Shown: one piece after another, positions 13,755 to 19,047 of the stretch | Layout: each line of letters opens with the position of its first letter | Position numbering within the stretch: position 1 is the stretch's first letter | Assembly: GCA_964517215.1 (NCBI GenBank) | Contig: CAZFBR010000046.1 | Coordinates: forward strand, 1-19,047 | Source: CAZFBR01 sp035353495 [NCBI: uncultured bacterium] | GTDB lineage: Bacteria; DAOPZR01 | Direction of reading: 5' to 3' | DNA: 19,047 nucleotides | Position numbers and translations under genes: made by a program | The notes under the pieces: model-generated | Told to the model about the DNA's origin: nothing | Databases searched by the model: none | Seen by the model: the letters and a program-made list of their open reading frames with translations, nothing else

Positions 13755-14459
13755 TCATCGGTTATCACTACTAACAGGCTGGCCCCTCGACTGGCGACTC
13801 ATTTCCTCGACTTCAGCTTCAGTAACGACGCGCGGTTTCAGAAATAGGATATATTCGTGATTCAGTTCCCTGATACCACCGATTGCCAGCGTCAAACCAT
13901 CAACAATAACCATCGAATTAAGTGCCGGGCGGGTAGCTGTTCCATGAATAATGTCAAAGGTCTGTGCGATATCAAGCGTAATTGTGCCGTCTGCATTGAT
14001 TTTCGGTGTTATATCAACCTCCATATCATCATACCAGAATACCTCAACCGAATTATGCCGGTTCGTTCCGATTGATAAATTGGCCGTGTGTTTGTCGAGT
14101 GTAAATATTCGGGGACAACTTATCATGCTCCCCCGCTGCGATGCCACAATTTCATCTTGCAGTACGGCCAATTCTTCCTTTGTCAGCGTGAACATCTGCC
14201 CATAACCTACATTTGCGTGCACGCTGTCTTGTACGACTGTATAGGCATAACTAACAAAGCGGTCTGAGAATAACGACCCAACATTGACGTCATCTTTATC
14301 GGCATGCCAATAACTATAGACGGTCGTTTCTATCAACACCCGTTTAGCTTGTTCGTGTGACAGAATACTAGGCGATAATGCCATCGTATCGCCATGAGCA
14401 ATAGCATTCATTGTCATAACGCACCATAATGTTAGAAATATCGTGCGTCGAAATCTCAA
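13755..14459 (-). CDS. exported protein with secretin-like C-terminal domain
   Basis: The 234-aa product has a signal peptide (MRFRRTIFLTLWCVMTMNAIAHG). Its C-terminal two thirds resemble the secretin fold: ISCPRIFTLDKHTANLSIGT, then VDITPKINADGTITLDIA, LNSMVIVDGLTLAIGGI and a closing ILFLKPRVV, the order seen in the last beta-strands of GspD/PilQ-type proteins. It lacks the N-domains and is too short for a normal secretin, so a free-standing domain, an outer-membrane or periplasmic accessory, or a decoy are possible. The start is a TTG at 14459, chosen because AAGGTG (complement of 14465-14470) lies 5 nt upstream and the signal peptide begins there. The resemblance is by eye and needs a profile search. 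Confidence 0.62.
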   Translation of the reverse strand: MRFRRTIFLTLWCVMTMNAIAHGDTMALSPSILSHEQAKRVLIETTVYSYWHADKDDVNVGSLFSDRFVSYAYTVVQDSVHANVGYGQMFTLTKEELAVLQDEIVASQRGSMISCPRIFTLDKHTANLSIGTNRHNSVEVFWYDDMEVDITPKINADGTITLDIAQTFDIIHGTATRPALNSMVIVDGLTLAIGGIRELNHEYILFLKPRVVTEAEVEEMSRQSRGQPVSSDNR

Positions 14460-14499
14460 TGTATCACCTTACACCATTTGTTTATCGATGTCATCGTAA

Positions 14500-14564
14500 G
14501 GCCAACGATTAGCGTTCTGCGTTGAACCGCGCCAGCGGCGAAGCGCAGCAACGCGAAGTTGGCC
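14500..14564 (-). repeat. attC site C
   Basis: GGCCAAC (14500-14506) and GTTGGCC (14558-14564) bound the site. Its core (TGCGTTGAACCGCG...GCGAAGCGCA) is nearly identical to sites D and H. It closes the cassette of the 220-aa membrane protein. Confidence 0.88.
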
Positions 14565-14627
14565 GATTTGTCTTCTGATTTCATTGGTCCGGTTCTCCAC
14601 GCCTCGGGTAGCCACTGGCTGTATTAA

Positions 14628-15290
14628 TTAATTTCGAAAGCATATAAATGCCGCCACAGCGCTCAGGATAAACAAGAGAATACTTATAATCATGCTAACG
14701 AATGCCTGACTATATACTTTCTTTTCTCCTGATAAAGATTTATCTCGATAGAAAGTTCCAATCATTTTCATGTCGGATAATATTCGTTGGTAATTTTCGA
14801 AGAATGATGGTATCGAAAAATTACCGTCACGGGTGTAAACACTAATACTATCACGGAATGCCGGAATTCGAATGCTTTGTACCCCGATTATGGCACTGAA
14901 AGGAACTTCTCTGCGTTTCTTATCGGGCAACCATTTGCCGGGCTCGTGAAACGGGAAATTCTCAAGAAATATTTTCTTGGCCTCGAAGTCGATGGCGATT
15001 TTCCACTTTTTCGGATTTCCGATAAGCGGAATAACGAGAACAAGTCCTACGGGAACACACAAGGTCGAGACCAACACCGTATAGATGAAATCATCAAGAT
15101 GCACCATAACACCCTTTATCAATTGTGAAGTAAATGTCGTAACATTCAAGGCAATTACTAACAACAACATAATTTTAGTGATGTCCCACATAACATCCTT
15201 GGCAACAGAATATGTATTGTTTTGCGGCACAGTCATTTTCAATCGTCTTCCCCCACGCAATAAAACGTCATTGACAGTAACACATGCCAA
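14628..15290 (-). CDS. cassette-encoded membrane protein of unknown function
   Basis: The 220-aa product has two N-terminal membrane spans (about residues 37-56, IMLLLVIALNVTTFTSQLI, and 69-89, YTVLVSTLCVPVGLVLVIPLI) and one at the C-terminus (FVSMIISILLFILSAVAAFICF). Between them is a soluble, strand-rich segment (WKIAIDFEAKKIFLENFPF, REVPFSAIIGVQSIRI, SISVYTRDGNFSIPSFFENY) that looks like a small PH-type barrel. ATG 15290 is 17 nt from attC D but has no good ribosome site; ATG 15236 (MTVPQNN) follows a weak GGGGGAAG and is an alternative that shortens the protein by 18 residues. Confidence 0.68.
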   Translation of the reverse strand: MACVTVNDVLLRGGRRLKMTVPQNNTYSVAKDVMWDITKIMLLLVIALNVTTFTSQLIKGVMVHLDDFIYTVLVSTLCVPVGLVLVIPLIGNPKKWKIAIDFEAKKIFLENFPFHEPGKWLPDKKRREVPFSAIIGVQSIRIPAFRDSISVYTRDGNFSIPSFFENYQRILSDMKMIGTFYRDKSLSGEKKVYSQAFVSMIISILLFILSAVAAFICFRN

Positions 15291-15306
15291 TCATCATCAT
15301 CTTAAT

Positions 15307-15371
15307 GGCCAACGATTAGCACCCTGCGTTGAGCCGCGTCAGCGGCGAAGCGCAGAAGTGCGAAGTTGGGC
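15307..15371 (-). repeat. attC site D
   Basis: GGCCAAC (15307-15313) and GTTGGGC (15365-15371) bound the site. Its core is shared with C and H, with small changes near the right end (GCGCAGAAGTGCGAAGTT). It closes the cassette of the 112-aa membrane protein. Confidence 0.88.
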
Positions 15372-15418
15372 ATTCAGATTCTGAAATCATTGTTTTGCGC
15401 CTCTCGCATAATTATCAG

Positions 15419-15757
15419 TCACAACCACCATGTGCCCAATATCAATGCCAGCCAATACACTAGTACCGACATATACAATAAACCGAAAAGTAATGCTGGT
15501 ACTCTAGCCCAAATGTTTTCTCCAGGGGTAATCGCCTTTGCCACACGCTGCCGATAGTGGCGAACCATTGCCCAATAACCCGCCACAATCAGCCATAATG
15601 CGGTGATAATCGGAACGAGGTTACGCTGCAATCGTTCGTAATTGATGGTGACAACATTCGATTCATCTCCGCTAACATTTACCACTGCCAGCACAATAGA
15701 AGGCGACAACAGCATCATGCCTGTCATGGCTACGATGATCAGCGCGCGAAATCGCAT
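15419..15757 (-). CDS. small cassette-encoded membrane protein
   Basis: The 112-aa protein has a signal-like N-terminus (MRFRALIIVAMTGMMLLSPSIVLAVV), a short polar loop (SGDESNVVTINYERLQRN), a span at about 47-65 (LVPIITALWLIVAGYWAMV), a basic loop (RHYRQRVAKA) and a final span (ALLFGLLYMSVLVYWLALIL). No family is recognised. ATG 15757 has only a weak AGAG upstream. The stop is about 47 bp from attC D. Confidence 0.66.
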   Translation of the reverse strand: MRFRALIIVAMTGMMLLSPSIVLAVVNVSGDESNVVTINYERLQRNLVPIITALWLIVAGYWAMVRHYRQRVAKAITPGENIWARVPALLFGLLYMSVLVYWLALILGTWWL

Positions 15758-15809
15758 TTTATCTCTATTGCAGTTTTCATTCGTGCCTCAATCACTATCG
15801 TTTTCGTAT

Positions 15810-15886
15810 GCCCAACGAAAAAAGTTCAGGCGCGTTGGCCACGCGGTTTGTGCGTGGACAACGTCGCCTGCAACGACTTGTTATGC
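15810..15886 (-). repeat. attC site E (divergent type)
   Basis: GCCCAAC (15810-15816) and GTTATGC (15880-15886) bound a 77-bp site that lacks the AACGATTAGCG/GCGAAGTT arms of the others. Instead it pairs CAGGCG (15828-15833) with CGCCTG (15865-15870) around a longer loop (GGCCACGCG and CGTGGAC). It closes the SDR cassette and points to another integron lineage as the source of that cassette. Confidence 0.8.
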
Positions 15887-15896
15887 GTGATTTACA

Positions 15897-16646
15897 TTAC
15901 TGTGCGGTGTACCCGCCATCTATGGAATGGACACTCCCAGTCATGAAAGCTGCGCGCTCACTTAATAGATACGCTACTAAATCTGCCACCTCTTCTCGGG
16001 TCGCGAGACGCTTCATGGGATGTAAGCTCGCCATCCAGTCCGTTACCTCTTTGCCGGAGTCCATTATTCGTGGCGTTGCAACATAGCCAGGTGCAACTGC
16101 ACATACATGGATATTCGACTCTGCCAACTCAAGGGCGGCTGAGCGAGTCAGCCCGATTACCCCGTGTTTCGCCGCAGTGTATGCTGACATGCCTGCCAAG
16201 CCAACTAAACCATTGGCAGATGACATGTTCACAATCGCACCAGAACCGTTGGCAAGCATTGCAGGTATCTCATATTTCATGGAGAAGAAGATGCCTGTCA
16301 AGTCCGTGTCGATGACCTCACGCCATATCTCTGCTTCTACGTTTTGAACCGGTACACCGGCTGGACCAGTTACGCCAGCGTTATTCACAGCCAAATCGAG
16401 TTTCCCAAATCGCGCAATGGTACGCTTTACTACGGTTTCCATAGCAATTGGATTACGCACATCTGCCTCAAGAGCTAAAGTCCGCACACCCTTTGGATCA
16501 ATCCTCCTACAAACCGATTCCACCGGCTCAAGGCGACGACTGACCAGCACAACAGACGCCCCACCAGCATATAGGCGCTCTGCTATTGACTCCCCGTTTC
16601 CAGTGCCAGCACCCGTTACAAGAGCCACTTTTCCCTTGAATTCCAT
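15897..16646 (-). CDS. SDR-family NAD(P)-dependent oxidoreductase
   Basis: The 249-aa protein is a classical short-chain dehydrogenase/reductase. It has the cofactor loop TGAGTGNGE, the structural NNAG motif, catalytic Ser in VNMSSANG and the YTAAK motif (Tyr and Lys), then PGYVATP and the closing GSVHSIDGGYTAQ. It oxidises or reduces an alcohol/carbonyl on a small molecule; the substrate is not evident. ATG 16646 follows GGAGG with a 6-nt gap. Base composition is closer to the backbone than its cassette neighbours, and its attC is of another type, so it probably reached the array separately. Confidence 0.9.
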   Translation of the reverse strand: MEFKGKVALVTGAGTGNGESIAERLYAGGASVVLVSRRLEPVESVCRRIDPKGVRTLALEADVRNPIAMETVVKRTIARFGKLDLAVNNAGVTGPAGVPVQNVEAEIWREVIDTDLTGIFFSMKYEIPAMLANGSGAIVNMSSANGLVGLAGMSAYTAAKHGVIGLTRSAALELAESNIHVCAVAPGYVATPRIMDSGKEVTDWMASLHPMKRLATREEVADLVAYLLSERAAFMTGSVHSIDGGYTAQ

Positions 16647-16674
16647 AGCTACCCTCCGAATTTAAATGTTCTAC

Positions 16675-16740
16675 GCATAACGATGAGCGCTCAACGCGCC
16701 AACGCCGCAGGCGGCGGCGCGCTGCGGCGCGAAGTTGGCA
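16675..16740 (-). repeat. attC site F
   Basis: GCATAAC (16675-16681) and GTTGGCA (16734-16740) bound the site, with arms AACGATGAGCGC and GCGCGAAGTT and a GC-rich core (CAACGCGCC, GGCGGCGCGCTG). It closes the higBA cassette. Confidence 0.87.
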
Positions 16741-16751
16741 CCGCAGTATTG

Positions 16752-17048
16752 TCATGCGACATTCAGGCGATGGACTTCCTTGCTGATACGCGAAGCGAGG
16801 GCATCATCTGCAATATCGAGCTCATAGTCCATTTGCAGGCCCAGCCAGAAACTGGCGGAATTACCGAAGTATCTTGAAAGCCTCAGGGCAGTATCTGCTG
16901 TGATGGCGCGTTTGCCATGGATGATTTCATTGATTCTTCGGGCGGATACACTAAGGCCTTTGCCAAGCTGGTTCTGGCTGATATTCAAAGGTATGAGAAA
17001 TTCCTCGTTCAGTATTTCGCCTGGATGTACGGCTGGCATCTTCTTCAT
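16752..17048 (-). CDS. higA: HigA-family antitoxin (XRE helix-turn-helix)
   Basis: The 98-aa protein matches HigA: the N-terminal HPGEILNEEFLIPLNISQNQLG leads into the helix-turn-helix (LSVSARRINEIIHGKRAITADTALRLSRYFG) and the family's SASFWLGLQMDYEL. It binds and neutralises HigB and represses the promoter upstream. Its ATG lies 3 bp after the higB stop, with the purine-rich AGGGGGTGA ribosome site overlapping that stop, so the two are translationally coupled. Order toxin-then-antitoxin is typical of higBA. Confidence 0.9.
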   Translation of the reverse strand: MKKMPAVHPGEILNEEFLIPLNISQNQLGKGLSVSARRINEIIHGKRAITADTALRLSRYFGNSASFWLGLQMDYELDIADDALASRISKEVHRLNVA

Positions 17049-17051
17049 ATT

Positions 17052-17339
17052 TCACCCCCTGTGATAATCCACAATCTCTACGGCGTGCGCGCCGCCATTA
17101 CGCCAAACAAAGCAAATACGCCATTGATCATTTATCCGAATACTGTGTTCACCTTTCCGATTGCCGGAAAGGGCCTCTAATCGGTTACCCGGAGGAACGC
17201 GAAGGTCTTCAATGGTCGAACTCCGATTCAACATGCGCAATTTCCGCAAAGCAACCCGCTGAATATCCGCAGGAAGTTTCCGCGAATGCTCGCGCCGAAA
17301 GATCTTTTCGGTTTCTTTGCACCGGAAATCCTCGATCAT
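17052..17339 (-). CDS. higB: HigB-family toxin (RelE-like mRNA interferase)
   Basis: The 95-aa protein has the usual HigB length and features: ETEKIFRREHSRKLP, ALRKLRMLNRSSTIEDLRVPPGNRLEALSGNRKGEHSIRIN split across helices and strands, and the closing DQWRICFVWRNGGAHAVEIVDYH. The family cleaves mRNA on the ribosome and is held by HigA. The ATG has no ribosome site; the promoter predicted upstream would start transcription at or next to this ATG, so a leaderless message is likely. Both genes look intact. Confidence 0.9.
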   Translation of the reverse strand: MIEDFRCKETEKIFRREHSRKLPADIQRVALRKLRMLNRSSTIEDLRVPPGNRLEALSGNRKGEHSIRINDQWRICFVWRNGGAHAVEIVDYHRG

Positions 17340-17345
17340 GATTCA

Positions 17346-17374
17346 ATTGTATACCGTATAACGTTATAAGTCAA
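17346..17374 (-). promoter_or_regulatory. higBA promoter with internal palindromic operator
   Basis: On the minus strand TTGACT (17374-17369), a 17-bp spacer and TACAAT (17351-17346) form a good sigma-70 promoter. A perfect 12-bp palindrome, TATAACGTTATA (17357-17368), fills the spacer and is the obvious binding site for HigA autorepression. The stop codon of the gene fused to attC G lies inside the -35 box. Confidence 0.72.
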
Positions 17375-17682
17375 GTTGTTTTTTGAGTGCCAACGATGAG
17401 CGCTCTGCGTATAATGCCCTCCGCTTTGCATAATGGCAGAAACAACACATCCAACATTATGCTAGCGGGTGTTGCTGTAGACATCTCCCCATCGGATCCT
17501 TCAAACCTCTGTGCATGCATTACTATACCTGGGCCCTCTACTACTGTACCGTCGTCTGAAATACCGACGGCATGGGGCAAATATACTATGAAGCCAGCTA
17601 CGCGAAAAATCCCGTACAGCATAGCGTAGACCGCCGCACAGACCAGAATAATCAATATTCGTTTCCTAAATCGAGTAATCAT
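17371..17682 (-). pseudogene. membrane protein gene whose 3' end is fused into a broken attC
   Basis: The reading frame encodes 103 aa: a basic start, a membrane span (residues 7-28, RILIILVCAAVYAMLYGIF) and a short extracytoplasmic part (ISDDGTVVEGPGIVMHAQRF, SIMLDVLFLPLC). Its last 15 residues (GIIRRALIVGTQKTT) are translated from the surviving half of attC G and the spacer before higBA, so the native C-terminus and stop are lost. ATG 17682 lies 13 nt from attC H with only a weak AGAG upstream; an in-frame TTG precedes it by one codon. Whether the altered protein is still made is unknown, and no family is recognised. Confidence 0.6.
17388..17411 (-). repeat. attC site G, only one half preserved
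   Basis: TGCCAAC (17388-17394) and the arm AACGATGAGCGCTCTGCG match the left half of sites F and H. The sequence then runs straight into coding sequence, with no core, no GCGAAG arm and no GTTGGGC heptamer up to attC H. The site should be unable to recombine. Confidence 0.8.
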
Positions 17683-17694
17683 CAATTATTCTCT

Positions 17695-17759
17695 GCCCAA
17701 CGATTAGCGCTCTGCGTTGAGCCGCGTCAGCGGCGAAGCGCAGCAGCGCAAGGTTATCC
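17695..17759 (-). repeat. attC site H
   Basis: GCCCAAC (17695-17701) and GTTATCC (17753-17759) bound the site, with the same core as C and D. The right arm is slightly changed (GCGCAAGGTT for GCGCGAAGTT). It closes the cassette of the 241-aa exported protein. Confidence 0.87.
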
Positions 17760-17788
17760 ATTTCGCCATATAATACCATTTAATCCTA

Positions 17789-18514
17789 CTACATCAATTG
17801 CTCGAACAATGGCCAAACCATTAGGCGCCCACGGTCATCATGAATACGAAACCAACCTATGTCTTCATAGTCATAATCAACACGCATGACGAATTCCTTC
17901 AGAAAGAGAAAATCTCCTTCCTGCTTGACTACGTTCAAATGCGAATAGAGGTAATAGTTTGGTTCCCAATGATATTCACGTGGTTTTGAATATATTTTAA
18001 AGTCCGTTGATGTTTGTGGTGTTGAATAGTATTTTCGTTGTCCGCTGTTTGTGAAATAAAACACATCGACAAATTCAAAGCCAGGATTGAAAGCGATTAG
18101 GGATAAGTAATCGAAGTATTGTGTATCATAATCTGTTTCACAAATCCACACCCGTTTATCCCGTACCGGGTCAATCACGATTTGATAGTAGCTATCGTTT
18201 GTCGTCACCACAGGATAGCGGAAATAGGCGTGGGGGTACGATGGTAAGTGTCCAACACTGACAGGAATGGTTTGACGGAAGGATATATTTTCCACCGGCA
18301 CAAAACCAGTATCAGAGGGCCTCCATTCTTCGAATGAGCTGCCGTGCGGGGCAACAATTGTAAACACTCCAATACAATCAATGCGCACAGTATCAGATAT
18401 TGCCGACGAACGGATGGAATATCCCTCGCCGACCGCGTCAGCAAGTCCCCATGAAGGAAATAGTATAACAGTGATGATTGCTATCACTATTGTATTAATC
18501 ATTAATCTTGGCAT
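17789..18514 (-). CDS. exported cassette protein of unknown function
   Basis: The 241-aa product has a clear signal peptide (MPRLMINTIVIAIITVILFP followed by SWGLADA), giving a periplasmic or secreted protein of about 215 aa. The mature part is rich in Tyr, Phe and Asp and looks all-beta (YFRYPVVTTNDSYYQIVID, WICETDYDTQYFDYLSLI, VDVFYFTNSGQRKYYST); the end (EDIGWFRIHDDRGRLMVWPL) recalls an SH3-like repeat but no family can be named. ATG 18514 is preferred to ATG 18520 because AAGGA (just before 18518) is 5 nt from the former and touches the latter. Confidence 0.7.
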   Translation of the reverse strand: MPRLMINTIVIAIITVILFPSWGLADAVGEGYSIRSSAISDTVRIDCIGVFTIVAPHGSSFEEWRPSDTGFVPVENISFRQTIPVSVGHLPSYPHAYFRYPVVTTNDSYYQIVIDPVRDKRVWICETDYDTQYFDYLSLIAFNPGFEFVDVFYFTNSGQRKYYSTPQTSTDFKIYSKPREYHWEPNYYLYSHLNVVKQEGDFLFLKEFVMRVDYDYEDIGWFRIHDDRGRLMVWPLFEQLM

Positions 18515-18534
18515 ATTCATCCTTATCGTAGCAT

Positions 18535-18597
18535 GGATAACGATTAGCGCTCAGCGGGCGCTGTTGTTTTCGCGCCCGCTGCCGCGCGAAGTTAGGT
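18535..18597 (-). repeat. attC site I
   Basis: GGATAAC (18535-18541) and GTTAGGT (18591-18597) bound the site. Its core (AGCGGGCGC / GCGCCCGCT) groups with A and B. It closes the rightmost cassette in view, whose stop codon TAA is part of the ACCTAAC heptamer. Confidence 0.87.
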
Positions 18598-18966
18598 GCC
18601 ATTGAAGTCATTCAGCAGTATTTCAGGTTGTGCGCCCGTGCACTTGGTGCACACATAATTGAACGTTGTTTCCGTGCCAACATCTTTGGCATTTGTCGGG
18701 CGAATAATTTTATGCCCGCATTTGTAGCATCTGTCGGGCGCACGCCAAGAATACCATTTTGCTTGGCGCCCGACAAGGTGAAATGTAGTTTTCTTTGTCT
18801 GCGTTCGGGCCTTATCAATAGCTTCGTTCATGTATTTCTGAGCTTCACTATTCTCCAAATCAGAAATCGTACGGTACTGTGCATCCTCATCAAGCATTTG
18901 CAATACTGCGGTTCCGTGTCCGAATCTGATGATATTTCGCACGCGTTTTCTTGATTCGGCGGTCAT
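18592..18966 (-). CDS. zinc-ribbon-like cassette protein of unknown function
   Basis: The 124-aa protein has an N-terminal helical half (RKRVRNIIRFGHGTAVLQML, ENSEAQKYMNEAIDKART) and a C-terminal pair of CxxC knuckles, CYKCGH and CTKC, spaced about 25 residues apart as in a zinc ribbon. A nucleic-acid or protein-binding role is plausible but not shown. ATG 18966 is used; an in-frame TTG lies one codon upstream, and neither has a strong ribosome site. The end of the gene overlaps attC I by 6 bp. The 78 bp beyond the start (18970-19047) contain no ACCTAAC boundary and no recognisable gene, so this cassette probably continues past the window. Confidence 0.68.
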   Translation of the reverse strand: MTAESRKRVRNIIRFGHGTAVLQMLDEDAQYRTISDLENSEAQKYMNEAIDKARTQTKKTTFHLVGRQAKWYSWRAPDRCYKCGHKIIRPTNAKDVGTETTFNYVCTKCTGAQPEILLNDFNGT

Positions 18967-19047
18967 CAATTTCAGGGCAACAGATAAATATTTTGGCTCC
19001 TCACCACAATCTGTGGGTAATAGCGGGCTCCGGCAGCGCCCCGAGAT

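Larger units (their letters stand above)
12254..19047 (-). mobile_element. integron gene-cassette array (distal part; integrase outside the window)
   Basis: Eleven genes on the minus strand form nine or ten cassettes, separated by sites of about 63-77 bp. The sites share ends AACGATTAGCG and GCGAAGTT around variable hairpin cores, with boundary heptamers of the RYYYAAC/GTTRRRY type. Each site lies just 3' of a gene, as attC sites do. The heptamer at a cassette's start complements the one opening its own attC in every testable cassette with an intact attC. The whole segment is lower in GC than the backbone. Genes read away from attI in integrons, so intI and attI should lie to the right of 19047. 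No integrase is visible. The array could be a sedentary chromosomal integron or an integrase-less cassette cluster. Confidence 0.92.

Noticed and set aside
13186-18597. Regularly spaced similar repeats as a CRISPR array
   Set aside because: Spacers are whole genes, repeats are 63-77 bp with variable cores and RYYYAAC/GTTRRRY ends, which is the attC pattern.
18970-19047. attI site or another attC at the right edge
   Set aside because: No ACCTAAC boundary matching attC I is present and a lone GTTGCCC is not enough evidence.

Overview
The window joins two very different stretches of one bacterial chromosome. Positions 1 to about 12250 are GC-rich, densely packed backbone with consensus-like sigma-70 promoters (three carry a TGn extended -10) and clear Shine-Dalgarno sites. 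Positions about 12254 to 19047 are visibly richer in A+T and form an integron gene-cassette array. The gene set (CoA-disulfide reductase with rhodanese, ferredoxin-type Fe-S protein, sigma-54 two-component pair, radical SAM enzyme, EttA remnant) suggests a Gram-negative bacterium with anaerobic or microaerobic habits. I cannot assign the phylum. Left backbone (99-2749): one promoter drives a CoA-disulfide/persulfide reductase-rhodanese fusion that overlaps a DHH-family NrnA-like phosphoesterase. Central backbone (2828-10298) looks like a self-contained regulon. A stand-alone malonate decarboxylase alpha subunit (mdcA-like CoA/ACP transferase, minus strand) diverges from an operon of a nitrilase-superfamily amidohydrolase and an unknown 210-aa protein. 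The 256-bp divergent region holds one GG-N10-GC sigma-54 promoter facing each way and, between them, two abutting copies of an inverted repeat placed like enhancer sites. Directly downstream are a soluble histidine kinase (own sigma-70 promoter, possibly leaderless), an NtrC-type sigma-54 activator interrupted by an apparent frameshift near 8820, and an Fe-S protein overlapping it. The simplest reading is that kinase and activator switch on both divergent sigma-54 promoters. Next (10344-11998) a strong promoter drives a SAM methyltransferase and a radical SAM protein, followed by a likely bidirectional terminator. Array (12254-19047): only the last 56 codons of ettA remain, cut exactly where the array begins. 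All array genes lie on the minus strand and each is followed by an attC-like site; the cassette platform (intI/attI) would therefore lie beyond 19047. Eight complete attC sites and one eroded half-site are visible, plus a degenerate distal junction. Cassette cargo, left to right: a membrane-anchored HExxH peptidase, a small unknown protein, a short secretin-like exported protein, two membrane proteins, an SDR oxidoreductase (with an attC of a different lineage), a higBA toxin-antitoxin module, a membrane protein fused into a broken attC, an exported unknown protein and a zinc-ribbon-like protein. Six of the eleven cassette genes encode exported or membrane proteins.
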